Positions 8,693 to 17,566 are shown, counted from the stretch's first letter. The stretch: 64,000 bases of DNA from Mycolicibacter terrae (GCF_010727125.1 NZ_AP022564.1:3472001-3536000), one strand, 5' to 3'. Notes: generated from the letters alone by a model not told the origin. Numbers and translations: made by a program.

Positions 8693-8765
8693 GCCCCTAT
8701 AGCTCAGTTGGTAGAGCTACGGACTTTTAATCCGCAGGTCGCAGGTTCGAGCCCTGCTGGGGGCA
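8693..8765 (+). tRNA. tRNA-Lys (TTT)
   Basis: 73 bases, no encoded CCA (CC only). Acceptor GCCCCTA pairs with TGGGGGC (one U-G); anticodon loop CTTTTAA gives TTT; the outermost anticodon-stem pair is an A-C mismatch; T-loop TTCGAGC. Divergent from the Glu-Asp-Phe unit. Confidence 0.95.
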
Positions 8766-8827
8766 CCTCATCGTCGTGGTCGTCGCGGCGCCGCCGTCGC
8801 ATCGCCGATCAACTGTTGTGACGCTTG

Positions 8828-9745
8828 TCATACGGCCGGGCCGGGTAGCTCCGCACTCAGGTAGGTCAGATCGCCGAATGCCACCGCCAGCGGATCGTCG
8901 CCGTACTCCAGGCCGGCCTCGGCGTAGAGCTCGGTGACCTGTCGGCCCGCCACCGTCCAGCCCGCCGCCGTCAGGTAGTCGACGATGTGGTTGCGTTCGC
9001 CGTGGTAGATCAGCTCGCCGATCTCGACCTCGCAGCCGATGGATTGCAGCTTCTCTCGGTGCTCGCGCCACTCCGGCCCGGAGAACACCGAGGTGTCCTG
9101 AATGAATTCGCAGGCCAACCGGCTGCCCGGTGCGCTGAGGCCGGTGATGGTGTCGAACAGCGTGTCTTGGGCGTCGGGCTGCAGATAGACGAGCAGGCCC
9201 TCGGCGCTCCACACGGTGGGAGCCTGCGGGTCGAAGCCGGCGGCCCGCAGCGCGGCCGGCCAGTCGTCGCGCAGGTCGACGGCCACCGTGCGGCGCTCGG
9301 TGGTCGGCTCGGCGCCCAGACCGGCCAGGGTGGTGGTCTTGAAGTCGATGACCTGCGGCAGGTCGACCTCGTAGACCACGGTGCCGGCCGGCCAGGCCAG
9401 CCGGTAGGCGCGGGAATCCAGCCCGGCGGCGAGGATGACGGCCTGGCGGATGCCGCCCTGCGTGGCGGACTGGAAGTGCTCGTCGAAGAAGCGGGTGCGC
9501 ACACCCATGCCGTGGCCCATCCGGACCGGATCGAAGTCGTCGCCTTCGGGGAACGCGATGTCGCCGTCCACCATGCGGGTGAAGAAGTCGATGCCGACGG
9601 CACGTACCAGCGGCGCCGCGAACGGGTCGTTGATCAGTTTGTCCGGTCCGGTCGTGGCCAGCGCGCGCTGCGCCGCCACCATGGTCGCGGTCGCTCCCAC
9701 ACTGCTGGCCAGGTCCCAGCTGTCACTGTCCGAACGCGTCATCAA
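8828..9745 (-). CDS. SAM-dependent methyltransferase of the TIGR00027/leucine-carboxyl-methyltransferase-like family
   Basis: 305 residues. The N terminus ([21 protein letters not shown]...[14 protein letters not shown]) and the SAM motif [11 protein letters not shown] followed by [13 protein letters not shown] are diagnostic of the large mycobacterial TIGR00027 putative O-methyltransferase family. The [14 protein letters not shown] segment is present ([16 protein letters not shown]). Substrate is not predictable: members range from polyketide to carboxyl methylation. Its upstream neighbour on the same strand is the amidohydrolase, 43 bases away. Confidence 0.88.
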   Translation of the reverse strand: MMTRSDSDSWDLASSVGATATMVAAQRALATTGPDKLINDPFAAPLVRAVGIDFFTRMVDGDIAFPEGDDFDPVRMGHGMGVRTRFFDEHFQSATQGGIRQAVILAAGLDSRAYRLAWPAGTVVYEVDLPQVIDFKTTTLAGLGAEPTTERRTVAVDLRDDWPAALRAAGFDPQAPTVWSAEGLLVYLQPDAQDTLFDTITGLSAPGSRLACEFIQDTSVFSGPEWREHREKLQSIGCEVEIGELIYHGERNHIVDYLTAAGWTVAGRQVTELYAEAGLEYGDDPLAVAFGDLTYLSAELPGPAV

Positions 9746-9788
9746 CCGTTCCTTCCGATTTCTCCATCAACCAAACTATCTAGACAGG

Positions 9789-11141
9789 CTACCGACTGTC
9801 GCTGTGCTGGGACACTACGCCGCCGGCGACGACGGTCAGCGCGACCATGTCAGCCTCGAGCGCGGCCAGTGCCTCGGCCGGACCGGCGGCCAGCAGACAC
9901 AGGTCGCCGGGTTCACCGGGCACGATCCGGCGCGGTACCGCGGGCCGGTCGGCTCGACCGGTGAACATCGCCAGTGCGGCACGCGCCGATACCCGCTCGG
10001 CCGGGCCCAACACCACGCTGCTCGGCGTGCTCCTATGCACCGCCGCGCGCATGGCCGCCCAGGGATCACCGTCACCGAAGGGCGTGTCGGTCGACAGCGC
10101 CACCGCAATCCCGTTGTCCCGCAACGACGCCAGCCGCCACAGCTCGTGCTGGCGGTGGGGCTCGACGGCGGCCAGGTAGTCGTCGCCGCGTTCGGCGACG
10201 AAGTTGGGCTGGGTGATCACGGTGATGCCGAGCGCGGCGAGGTCGGCCAGCCGATCATCGGGCACCACCGCTGCGTGTTCGATGCGATCGTCGCGATGCA
10301 CCCCGGCGGACTGCCATGCCGCGATCGCCACGGTGAGCTGGGCATCGGTGACACAGTGCAGTGCCACGCCGTGGTCGCGGATGTGGTTGTCGCACAGCAT
10401 TTTCGCCAATGCATCCAGGTCCAGGCGAGCATCGTCGAGGATGATCTTGGCCGGCCCGACGGTGACCCCGGGTGCCGGGGCGGTCCCGGCGGGCGCCAGG
10501 CAGTGCAGGCGTTGCAGCAGCTCGCCGCGACCGCGCGCCGCGGCGAACGCGGCGAGATCGACGTCGCCGTGGCCGGGGGTGGCCTCGGTGATCCCGGTGA
10601 CACCCCGGGCGGCCAGTTGGCGGCTCAATGCCGTCAGCGACGGCTCGCGTTGCGGCAGCCGCGGCGCCGGGTCGCCGTGGGCGCGCAGCAGCCGGCCGTC
10701 CGCGTGGCCGGCCATCCCGATTCGGGCCAGGCCGGCGGAGTTGAGCACCCACAGCGCGCCGCTGCGGTGCGCCACCCGCACCGGAAGCTCAGGGCAGAAT
10801 CGGTCCAGCAGTGCGGCATTGAGCTCTCCGGCGACCGACTCGTGGTAGCCGTAGCCCCGCACCCAGCCATCGGGATCAGCGGTCGCGCTCCGCAGCGCGG
10901 CGGCCAGGTCATCGACGGTGCGCACCTGCGGGGGCCCCAGACGCACCGAATCCAGCGCCGCGGCCGCCGAGCGCAGATGCAGGTGGTGATCGTGCAGCCC
11001 GGGGATCGCCGTGGCGTGGTGCGCGTCGAGCACGTCTTCGCCGCGGCGCGCGTCCAGCCGGGGCGCGACCTCGGCGATGGTGTCGCCGAGGCGCACATCG
11101 ACCACCGACCCGTCCAGCAACACCGCGCGCTGGATCAGCAC
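9789..11141 (-). CDS. amidohydrolase family protein (YtcJ/amidohydrolase-3 like)
   Basis: 450 residues. Metal-dependent hydrolase signature: the HxH pair in GLHDHHLHLRSAAA (residues ~48-58), a later His in ALHCVTDAQ, the EHAAVVPD segment and the metal-binding Asp in ALSTDTPFGDGDPW near residue 345. The GWVRGYGYHES segment is typical of the amidohydrolase-3 subgroup. The start overlaps the end of the CoA-transferase gene by 7 bases, so it is the last gene of a crotonase-CoA transferase-amidohydrolase operon. It may open a cyclic amide, lactam or similar ring in the island's pathway; the substrate is inference. Confidence 0.82.
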   Translation of the reverse strand: MLIQRAVLLDGSVVDVRLGDTIAEVAPRLDARRGEDVLDAHHATAIPGLHDHHLHLRSAAAALDSVRLGPPQVRTVDDLAAALRSATADPDGWVRGYGYHESVAGELNAALLDRFCPELPVRVAHRSGALWVLNSAGLARIGMAGHADGRLLRAHGDPAPRLPQREPSLTALSRQLAARGVTGITEATPGHGDVDLAAFAAARGRGELLQRLHCLAPAGTAPAPGVTVGPAKIILDDARLDLDALAKMLCDNHIRDHGVALHCVTDAQLTVAIAAWQSAGVHRDDRIEHAAVVPDDRLADLAALGITVITQPNFVAERGDDYLAAVEPHRQHELWRLASLRDNGIAVALSTDTPFGDGDPWAAMRAAVHRSTPSSVVLGPAERVSARAALAMFTGRADRPAVPRRIVPGEPGDLCLLAAGPAEALAALEADMVALTVVAGGVVSQHSDSR

Positions 11142-12304
11142 CGTGACACCAACTCGCCGACCCGTGCGTTGTCGGCCCCCAACCGCGGGCCGACGCCCTC
11201 AATGCGCGGGCACCCCGGCGGCGACGCCGGCTGCGCACCGCCGCGATGCAGCGGCAGCGCGGCATAGCCGGCGGCGACGGCGGCCAGGGCGAAGGTGATG
11301 ACCTCGCCGCCGCCGCGGGCCAGCGCGTCGAGCACCGCACCGGCCGCCTCGATGCCGGTCAGCGGGTCGGCGATGGCGTCGCCGCAGAACACCGGGTCCG
11401 CAGCCCCGTCGAAGCCCACCAGCCCGCCCGCCACCGCGGCGTCGTCACCGAAGCCGGGAGATCCGGCGTCGTGCGCGGTGATCTGCAGCCAGACTCTGCC
11501 CGGCCGGCCCGCCACGTCGAGCGGCCCCAGTCCCCGCCGGGCCAATGCCGCGGGCCGCGACCCTTCCAGCACCACGTCGGCCGCTGCCAGCAGCCGGGCA
11601 AGAAACGCGGCGTCCCGATCGAAATCGAGGGCGCACGAAAGCTTCCCGGCGTTCATCCAGTCGAAGAACGCGCGGTCCCCGGCGCGGGTTCCGTCCGGTC
11701 GGGACGGGCTTTCCACCTTGATCACCGTGGCGCCGGCCTGCGCCAGCAGTTGCCCGCACAGCGGCCCGGCCCACAGCGAGGTCAGGTCGACGACCAGCGC
11801 GCCGCGCGGTCCGCGGCCCGGCCCCGAAGGCCCGGCCCGGCGGATCAGAGGTGGCGCGGGATCGGCCTCGCCCAGCGTGGCGGCGGGGAGATCGAGCAGT
11901 CGCGCCCGGGCCACCACGTCGGCCGCCGGTTTGTCGGCCGCCCAGCCGGCGATGGCCCCCCACGGCTCGCCGGGGCCCTCGGCTTCGATCAGGGCGGGCA
12001 CGGCGTCGATGTCGTCGGGGCGCGACAGGGTGAGCGCCCACCAGCCGTCGGCGGCGCCCAGCAGTCGGGAGGCTCCGCCGGCCGAGACGCGGCCGGCGCG
12101 GGTCCAGCCCCGCAGCGCAGCGCGCCCGGCCAGCAGGATCGCGGCATCGGCTTCGAGGCCCGCCGCGGCGTTGATGCGTCGGATCACCTCCCCCGCGCGC
12201 TGCAGCACCGCGGCGCGGGAGAAATCCGGCGGGCCGTCGGGCGCACCGGTCAGCCAGGCCAGCCCGGATGCGCCCCAGCCGATCACCGGGTCCGCTACGG
12301 GCAC
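11135..12304 (-). CDS. CaiB/BaiF-family (class III) CoA-transferase with permuted domain order
   Basis: 389 residues from the GTG at 12304; the frame is open much further upstream but that part is antisense-like and lies over the crotonase gene. The class III N-terminal motif (ALVVDLTSLWAGPLCGQLLAQAGATVIKVE), normally within the first 40 residues, begins near residue 170. The first ~170 residues instead resemble the small-domain part of these enzymes (DGWWALTLSRPDDIDAVPALIE and AADVVARARLLDLPAATLGE). The catalytic Asp region is FGDDAAVAGGLVGF. Translationally coupled to echA (10-base overlap). Predicted CoA-transferase or acyl-CoA racemase. Confidence 0.8.
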   Translation of the reverse strand: MPVADPVIGWGASGLAWLTGAPDGPPDFSRAAVLQRAGEVIRRINAAAGLEADAAILLAGRAALRGWTRAGRVSAGGASRLLGAADGWWALTLSRPDDIDAVPALIEAEGPGEPWGAIAGWAADKPAADVVARARLLDLPAATLGEADPAPPLIRRAGPSGPGRGPRGALVVDLTSLWAGPLCGQLLAQAGATVIKVESPSRPDGTRAGDRAFFDWMNAGKLSCALDFDRDAAFLARLLAAADVVLEGSRPAALARRGLGPLDVAGRPGRVWLQITAHDAGSPGFGDDAAVAGGLVGFDGAADPVFCGDAIADPLTGIEAAGAVLDALARGGGEVITFALAAVAAGYAALPLHRGGAQPASPPGCPRIEGVGPRLGADNARVGELVSRC

Positions 12305-13254
12305 GACCAGGCCTCGGCCGAGACCTCGTCGACCAGCCCCCACCGCTGGGCGGTCGTCGCGCCGATGGTGCGTCCGGACAGGATAAGATAGGCGGTGCGC
12401 CACCGCCCGATGCGGCGAGTGACGCTGACGGTGCCACCGGCGCCCGGTATCAACCCGAGGTTCAGCTCCGGCAGGCCCAGCACCGCCTCCGGGTGGGCTC
12501 GCACCCGACCGCAGAAGGCGGCCATCTCCAGTCCGCTGCCGAGCACCTGGCCGTGGATGTCGGCGCGGCAGCGCGCGCCGAGCCGGGCGGTCAGGGTGTC
12601 CAGCGCCAGTGCGGGGCTGTAGCGGGTGCGGGCCAGGTGGGCGCTGGGCACATCGGTGAAGCCGCCGAACTCGGCGAGATCGCCGCCGCTGCAGAACGAC
12701 CGCCCGGTACCGGCCAGCACCACCTCGTCGATCGAGGTGTCGGCCTCGGCGACGGCCAGCCCGTCGAGCAGGGCGGCGCGCATCGCGTTGCTGAACGCGT
12801 TGTGCCGCTCCGGCCGGTTCAACCGCAGCCGCAAGGTGTCGCCGTCGCGGTCGATCAGCACCGGGTCGCTCGCATCCGGCGCCGTGGCCGGGCCCCGCTC
12901 GGCCAGCCAGCCGGCGAACTCCGGGCCGGCCTGCAGCACCGAGTAGGCCAGGGATTCGGTGACCACTCCGGCGAACGCCGTTGCGCCCGGATCGATCGCC
13001 CGCAGCACGTCGTCGCAGATCGCCGCCGAGTGTGGGCGGCGCCGGCACCGCTCGGCGATGTCGGCGAGCGTCTCGCTCACCGACCCGACGGTGATCACCC
13101 GGCGATCGGCCACCTCGGCTTCCGAGAGGGTGAAGCTGGCGCGCTCCAGCCAGTGCTCGGCGTGCTCGCTGTCGAATCGGGCGCCCGTCGCGATGACGAT
13201 CCCGGCGCCGGGCTGGGCGTCGGGTGCCGTCTCGAGGCCGACCACGCTGATCAT
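12295..13254 (-). CDS. enoyl-CoA hydratase/isomerase family protein with ~130-residue N-terminal extension
   Basis: 319 residues. The crotonase core starts only at residue ~133 (LRLRLNRPERHNAFSNAMR); the oxyanion segment SFCSGGDLAEFG and both acidic regions (VLGSGLEMAAFCG; PELNLGLIPGAGGT) are intact, so it should be active as a hydratase or isomerase. The extension (residues 1-130) is soluble and resembles a decayed copy of a crotonase N domain (VITVGSV..., PHSAAICDDVLRA), but this is uncertain. First gene of a three-gene operon, divergent from the acyl-CoA synthetase at 13368. Confidence 0.82.
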   Translation of the reverse strand: MISVVGLETAPDAQPGAGIVIATGARFDSEHAEHWLERASFTLSEAEVADRRVITVGSVSETLADIAERCRRRPHSAAICDDVLRAIDPGATAFAGVVTESLAYSVLQAGPEFAGWLAERGPATAPDASDPVLIDRDGDTLRLRLNRPERHNAFSNAMRAALLDGLAVAEADTSIDEVVLAGTGRSFCSGGDLAEFGGFTDVPSAHLARTRYSPALALDTLTARLGARCRADIHGQVLGSGLEMAAFCGRVRAHPEAVLGLPELNLGLIPGAGGTVSVTRRIGRWRTAYLILSGRTIGATTAQRWGLVDEVSAEAWSCP

Positions 13255-13323
13255 GACGCACGTCAGCGTACCCAGGACGGCCGCGCGACCCTGCTCCGGA
13301 CGGTAGCGGAACTACCCTAAAAT

Positions 13324-13338
13324 GATAATGTCGTTCTC
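13324..13338. promoter_or_regulatory. island operator motif, copy 1 (GAGAAT-N3-ATTCTC type)
   Basis: GATAAT-GTC-GTTCTC in the 113-base divergent spacer between echA (13254) and the acyl-CoA synthetase (13368). One mismatch per half to the consensus seen in full at 23275-23289. Confidence 0.5.
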
Positions 13339-13367
13339 ATTCACGACGCACCACGGGGAGCCAAGCG

Positions 13368-14882
13368 GTGAGCATTTCGTTGTTGCTGGAAATGGCGGTG
13401 TCCGCCGATCCGGACCGGGTCACCGTCGTCTCGGACACGACCCGCTACACCACCGCCGAGCTCAACGCCCTCGCCGACGCCGGGGCCGGCGTGATCGACG
13501 AGACCGGCGCACGCAGTGTGGCCTACGTCGGGATGGGCGGAGACCTGCTGCCGTTGCTGCTGTTCTCCGCGGCACGGGCCGGGCAGCCCTTCGCCCCGCT
13601 GAACTACCGGCTCAGCGGGCAGGCGCTGCGCGAGCTGATCGGCCGACTGCCGCAACCGCTGCTCGTCGTCGACAAGGAATACCTCGACCTGGTCGGCGAG
13701 GCGGGCGGGATCGCCGTCGCGGTCATGGACTCCGACACCTTCTGCGCCCGGGCCCGCACCACCACCCCCGCGGTGCAGTGGCCGGACCCCGACGACGTGG
13801 CGGTCGTGCTGTTCACCTCGGGCACCACCTCGGCGCCCAAAGCCGTTGAGCTGACCCACAACAACCTGACCAGCTACGTGACCGGCACGGTGGAGTTCGG
13901 CTCGGCCGATCCCGAGGACGCCGCGCTGATCTGTGTTCCGCCGTACCACATCGCCGGTGTCGGAGCGGCGCTGAGCAACCTCTACGCCGGACGCAAGTCG
14001 GTCTATCTGCGCCGCTTCAGCGCCGCCGAGTGGATCCGGTTGGTCAGGACCGAGGCGGTGACCACCGCGACCGTGGTCCCGACGATGCTCGAGCGCATCG
14101 TCACCGAACTGGAAGCCGGACCGGCCCCGCTGCCCACCCTGCGCAACCTGGCCTACGGTGGCTCCAAGGTGGCCCTGCCGCTGGTGCGCCGGGCGCTGGA
14201 CCTGCTCCCCGAGGTCGGCTTCGTCAACGCCTACGGCCTGACCGAGACCAGTTCGACCGTCGCGGTGCTCACCCCCGAAGACCACCGCACCGCTTATGCG
14301 TCCACCGACGAGGCCGTGCGCAAGCGGTTGGGGTCGGTCGGTCGCCCGGTTCCCGGCATCGAGGTCGTCATCCGCGACGACGACGGCCTACCGGTCGCCG
14401 CCGGAGTGCCCGGCGAGTTGTTCGTCCGGGGCGAACAGGTCTCCGGCACCTACACCGGCATCGGGTCGGTGCTCGACGCCGACGGCTGGTTCCCGACCCG
14501 CGATCTTGCCGTGCTGGACAGCGAGGGCTACCTGTTCATCGTCGGCCGCTCCGATGACACCATCATCCGCGGCGGCGAGAACATCGCCCCCGCCGAGATC
14601 GAGGACGTGCTGGTCGAGCACCCCGAGGTGCGCGAGGTCGCGGTGGTCGGCGCCCCGGATCCGGAGTGGGGCCAGATCATCGTCGCGTGCGTGGTTCCGG
14701 CAGCGGGTGCATCGCCCGACCCCGACGCGCTGCGCGAGTATGTTCGGGCACAGCTGCGCGGATCCCGCACGCCGGATCGGATCGTCTTCCGGGCGGAGCT
14801 GCCCACCACCCCGACCGGCAAAGTGCTACGCCGGGAGCTCGTGAACGAACTGCAAACAGTGAATGCCGAAGGGGCGCAATGA
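13368..14882 (+). CDS. acyl-CoA synthetase (FadD, AMP-binding enzyme)
   Basis: 504 residues from GTG. Adenylate-forming enzyme: P-loop LFTSGTTSAPKAVELTH near residue 147, the aromatic motif NAYGLTETSS, the hinge YLFIVGRSDDTIIRGGENIAP and the terminal catalytic Lys in TPTGKVLRRE. It activates a carboxylic acid as acyl-AMP then acyl-CoA. The stop overlaps the start of the next small gene (ATGA), so the two are translationally coupled. The upstream spacer holds an island operator motif. Confidence 0.92.
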   Translation: MSISLLLEMAVSADPDRVTVVSDTTRYTTAELNALADAGAGVIDETGARSVAYVGMGGDLLPLLLFSAARAGQPFAPLNYRLSGQALRELIGRLPQPLLVVDKEYLDLVGEAGGIAVAVMDSDTFCARARTTTPAVQWPDPDDVAVVLFTSGTTSAPKAVELTHNNLTSYVTGTVEFGSADPEDAALICVPPYHIAGVGAALSNLYAGRKSVYLRRFSAAEWIRLVRTEAVTTATVVPTMLERIVTELEAGPAPLPTLRNLAYGGSKVALPLVRRALDLLPEVGFVNAYGLTETSSTVAVLTPEDHRTAYASTDEAVRKRLGSVGRPVPGIEVVIRDDDGLPVAAGVPGELFVRGEQVSGTYTGIGSVLDADGWFPTRDLAVLDSEGYLFIVGRSDDTIIRGGENIAPAEIEDVLVEHPEVREVAVVGAPDPEWGQIIVACVVPAAGASPDPDALREYVRAQLRGSRTPDRIVFRAELPTTPTGKVLRRELVNELQTVNAEGAQ

Positions 14883-15181
14883 TCAAGTCCGGTACCCGTC
14901 TGAAGAGTCAGGTGTGCGACACCCAGGTCATCGTGGTGAAGACCGCCGACAGCCTCGATGATCTGCGCGCCGGCGGCGCCGCGATGGTGCCGCTGGACGC
15001 CGATGCCTCCGGCGGCGCGGCCTTGGACCCCGACTTCGCCGGCGGCTCGATGATGGGCAAGCGCTACGTCGACGACGCCGGCGCCGAAGTGCTGGTCACC
15101 AAGGCCGGTGCCGGCACGCTGAGCATCGGCACCGTACCGATGGCCATCAAGGAAGCCAAACCGCTGCCGGCCAGCGACTGA
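14879..15181 (+). CDS. small conserved protein coupled to the acyl-CoA synthetase
   Basis: 100 residues, ATG overlapping the stop of the acyl-CoA synthetase. It begins MIKSGTRLKSQVCDTQVIVV and ends with the conserved-looking tail EAKPLPASD; one Cys at position 13, a Gly/Ala-rich middle, no signal peptide or membrane span. I have the impression of similar ~100-residue proteins beside actinobacterial acyl-CoA ligases but cannot name a family. Coupling suggests it acts on, or with, the ligase product. Confidence 0.7.
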   Translation: MIKSGTRLKSQVCDTQVIVVKTADSLDDLRAGGAAMVPLDADASGGAALDPDFAGGSMMGKRYVDDAGAEVLVTKAGAGTLSIGTVPMAIKEAKPLPASD

Positions 15182-15199
15182 CCGGCAGGGCAGGCTTGC

Positions 15200-15706
15200 T
15201 CAGGCCTGCTCCGGCACCGGCCGGAAGAACACCGCCAGCTGGCCCAGCCCGCCGGCCAGGCCGAGCCCGGCCGCGATCAGCAGGCCGGTCCACCCGTCGC
15301 ACCAGTTGTGCCCGAACAGCAGGTGGTCCAGGCTGAGCTGCCCGGCCCCGAGCATGGCGATGCCGACCGCGACGGCCGCCAGCACCAGGTTGTACTCCCA
15401 CCCGCTGTTGACGATGAAGAAGCCGTTGGCCCGGTGCACGGTCCAGGCCGCCACCAGCATCAGGGCGACGAAGCCCGCCGCGGGAATCGGCGTGAGCAGA
15501 CCGGCGGCCAGGCCCAGCCCGGCGGCGATCTCGGTTCCGGCGGCCATCCGGGCGTGGAAGGTGCCCGGCCGCATACCGATGCTGTCGAACCAGCGTGCCG
15601 TCCCGGCGATCCGGCCGCCCGCGAAGATCTTGTTGTAGCCGTGCGCAGCCATGGTCAGGCCGAGGCACAGCCGCACGATCAACAGTGCTACGTCGTAAGC
15701 GGTCAT
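15200..15706 (-). CDS. DoxX family membrane protein
   Basis: 168 residues with four hydrophobic segments (about 6-24, 55-75, 78-92 and 105-122) plus a fifth near 140-160. The N-terminal LIVRLCLGLTMAAHGYNKIFAGG is the DoxX signature. DoxX-like proteins are small integral membrane proteins linked to redox balance at the membrane; function here unknown. The start overlaps the stop of the preceding gene (ATGA), placing it last in the TetR-led operon 17566-15200. Confidence 0.88.
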   Translation of the reverse strand: MTAYDVALLIVRLCLGLTMAAHGYNKIFAGGRIAGTARWFDSIGMRPGTFHARMAAGTEIAAGLGLAAGLLTPIPAAGFVALMLVAAWTVHRANGFFIVNSGWEYNLVLAAVAVGIAMLGAGQLSLDHLLFGHNWCDGWTGLLIAAGLGLAGGLGQLAVFFRPVPEQA

Positions 15707-16383
15707 CGAATGGTTTCTCCTTCGGCGCGGTCTTCTTGGTCATCGTGCTGATCGGCAACGCGGATCATGTGCTGCAACCGGCCGACGAAGACCGGCGGGT
15801 AGACGCCGACGCCGGCCCGGGTGATCCAGTCGGCGGCGAATTCGGGTTGGCCGATCCACCGTCCGGCGTCGACTTCGGCCACCTCCTCGGAGGCCTGCTG
15901 CAGCATGAACACCTCACGGGGATTGTCGAAAGCCTGGTATATCAAGACTTTCTGGATGCCCGCCGCGGTGAAATCCTCGGCGGTGGCATGCACGTGGGCG
16001 ATCAGCGCCTCGGCGTCGACGACTTCGGCCACCGCCGCCACCACCACCCCCGGCGGTTCGGCCGACGACAATTGCGGATCGGCGAAATCGATGCGCTCAG
16101 CCAGCGAACCGGCGAAGACGGCCGGGATGTCGTGGACGCCGACGGCGTCGAACCAGCCCATGAAGGCCTCGTCGCGCAGCAGGTCGACCACCGGCTGCGC
16201 GGCGCGGATCGACATCACCGCCAGCACCCGGCCGGGATCGACCGCGGAGGTGTAGACGAGGACGCGGCGGGCACCCAGGTGAGCCAGGTTGTCGCGGTGG
16301 CGCTGCAACAGCGGCCAGACCCTGGCCGGATCGGGGACCCGATAGTCCGTCACCAGCACCAGGGAGCGCGACGACTCGGGCAC
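15703..16383 (-). CDS. protein of unknown function with two tandem ferredoxin-like repeats
   Basis: 226 residues from GTG at 16383, with a strong GGAGGAGAG site upstream. It consists of two similar ~100-residue halves: GARRVLVYTSAVDPGRVLAVMSI (about 37-59) corresponds to GIQKVLIYQAFDNPREVFMLQQ (about 145-166), and WFDAVGVHDIPAVFAGSL to ITRAGVGVYPPVFVGRL. The pattern suggests a duplicated alpha/beta dimeric-barrel (ABM-like) fold. No cofactor motif. Overlaps the DoxX start; cotranscribed with the TetR gene upstream. Confidence 0.65.
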   Translation of the reverse strand: MPESSRSLVLVTDYRVPDPARVWPLLQRHRDNLAHLGARRVLVYTSAVDPGRVLAVMSIRAAQPVVDLLRDEAFMGWFDAVGVHDIPAVFAGSLAERIDFADPQLSSAEPPGVVVAAVAEVVDAEALIAHVHATAEDFTAAGIQKVLIYQAFDNPREVFMLQQASEEVAEVDAGRWIGQPEFAADWITRAGVGVYPPVFVGRLQHMIRVADQHDDQEDRAEGETIR

Positions 16384-16412
16384 GTTCTCTCCTCCAGGCG
16401 CGACGGCGCCCG

Positions 16413-16955
16413 TCAGCTGGCCGGGCTCAGGTCCATCGCGACTGACGGACACGCCGCCGGCCCGCAGCGAAACTTCTCGATGTGGGCCGATCCGGAGCGG
16501 GCGGCCGCCGGGTCGACGCCGGCCGCCCGCAACGCCTGGGCCTTGAACGCGCGAGCCGCCGCGCTGAGCCGGTGCTGCCGGGCGTCGACGTCGCGACGCA
16601 GTTCGGCGGGCACCGCTCCCCATAGCGTCACCTCGGTGCTGCTGTGCTCCAGCGCGTCGAGCACGCCCTGCCGCACTTGGGCGTGGCCGTCGAACATCTC
16701 GGCGCAGACCGCGATCGTCTGAGGGTGCGGCCAGTGCTCCCACTGTTTGAGCACCGACGCCAGGTCCAGAACGCGGGCCCCGAGGATCTGCAGAGGACGG
16801 GTGTCGGTGTCGTCCAGGGCGTCGAGGATCATCACGGTGACGTCCCACCCGGCCGTCGCGCGGTCGTAGAGCCAGCCGCCGGCGGCGGTGACGACGTCGA
16901 GGACGCTGCGGCCGACGACGTCGAACCGGTAGCGCATCTCCGGGTCGCCGGTCAC
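16413..16955 (-). CDS. conserved protein of unknown function
   Basis: 180 residues from a GTG that overlaps the TGA of the TetR gene; an ATG at 16937 is the alternative start. It begins RYRFDVVGRSVLDVVTAAGGWLYDRATAGWDVTVMILD, has a Trp-rich segment (LKQWEHWPHP) and a C-terminal FRCGPAACPS with two cysteines. The helical character and position in the TetR operon are all that can be said; I do not recognise it. Confidence 0.65.
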   Translation of the reverse strand: MTGDPEMRYRFDVVGRSVLDVVTAAGGWLYDRATAGWDVTVMILDALDDTDTRPLQILGARVLDLASVLKQWEHWPHPQTIAVCAEMFDGHAQVRQGVLDALEHSSTEVTLWGAVPAELRRDVDARQHRLSAAARAFKAQALRAAGVDPAAARSGSAHIEKFRCGPAACPSVAMDLSPAS

Positions 16956-17566
16956 CGGTGTCCGTCCTGTACCGGCGGAGCGAAGTCGCGCGCCAGTGTT
17001 TCCGTGTACGCCGTGAACACCTCGGTCAGAGGTATTGAAGGGTCCAGAAGCCATGACATCTCCATTCCGTTGATAAAGGCGAGAATCTCGGCGGCCTTGA
17101 TGCCCGCGTCGAAATCTGCGCGGTAGCGGCCGGCGTCCTGGCCGCGCCGGATCAGGTCGGCGACGATGTCCAGCGCGGCGCGGTAGCGCTTGAGCATCCG
17201 GTCGTGCAGTGGCGCCTCGGGCAGGACGTTCTCCGCGAGCAGCACGGTGAACGTCCCGACCAGTTCGGGCGCCCGGGTAAAGCGTTCGGCCACCCGCTCA
17301 ATCTGCTCGATGAGGTCGCCGTCGCGGTCGGCGTGGGAATCGTCATCGGCGTCGCGGGCGTCGAGCACCGCGTGCAGCAACTGTTCCTTGGACGCGAAGT
17401 GGTGCAGCAGACCGGCCGCGCTGACACCGGCGTTGCGAGCGATCTGCGCCAGCGAGGTATTGCGCCAGCCGTTGCGCGCCAGCAGGTGTTCTGCCGCCAG
17501 CAGGATCCGCTGCCGGCGGTCCTCCCCTTTGGCGAGCAGTGTGGCGTACGGCCGTGGTGAGGTCAC
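16952..17566 (-). CDS. TetR family transcriptional regulator
   Basis: 204 residues from the GTG at 17566, which has AAGGAG 5 bases upstream; the frame is open to 17599. HTH at residues ~18-62: RRQRILLAAEHLLARNGWRNTSLAQIARNAGVSAAGLLHHFASKEQLL pattern, with recognition helix around GVSAAGLLHHF. C-terminal ligand/dimerisation domain follows. First gene of a four-gene operon with two unknown proteins and DoxX. The inverted repeat at 17582-17613, directly upstream, suggests autoregulation. Confidence 0.9.
   Translation of the reverse strand: MTSPRPYATLLAKGEDRRQRILLAAEHLLARNGWRNTSLAQIARNAGVSAAGLLHHFASKEQLLHAVLDARDADDDSHADRDGDLIEQIERVAERFTRAPELVGTFTVLLAENVLPEAPLHDRMLKRYRAALDIVADLIRRGQDAGRYRADFDAGIKAAEILAFINGMEMSWLLDPSIPLTEVFTAYTETLARDFAPPVQDGHR

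Noticed and set aside
12305..13261. Upstream extension of the CoA-transferase frame across echA
   Set aside because: The extended part is an Arg/Ala/Gly-rich shadow of echA; homology starts only after the GTG at 12304.
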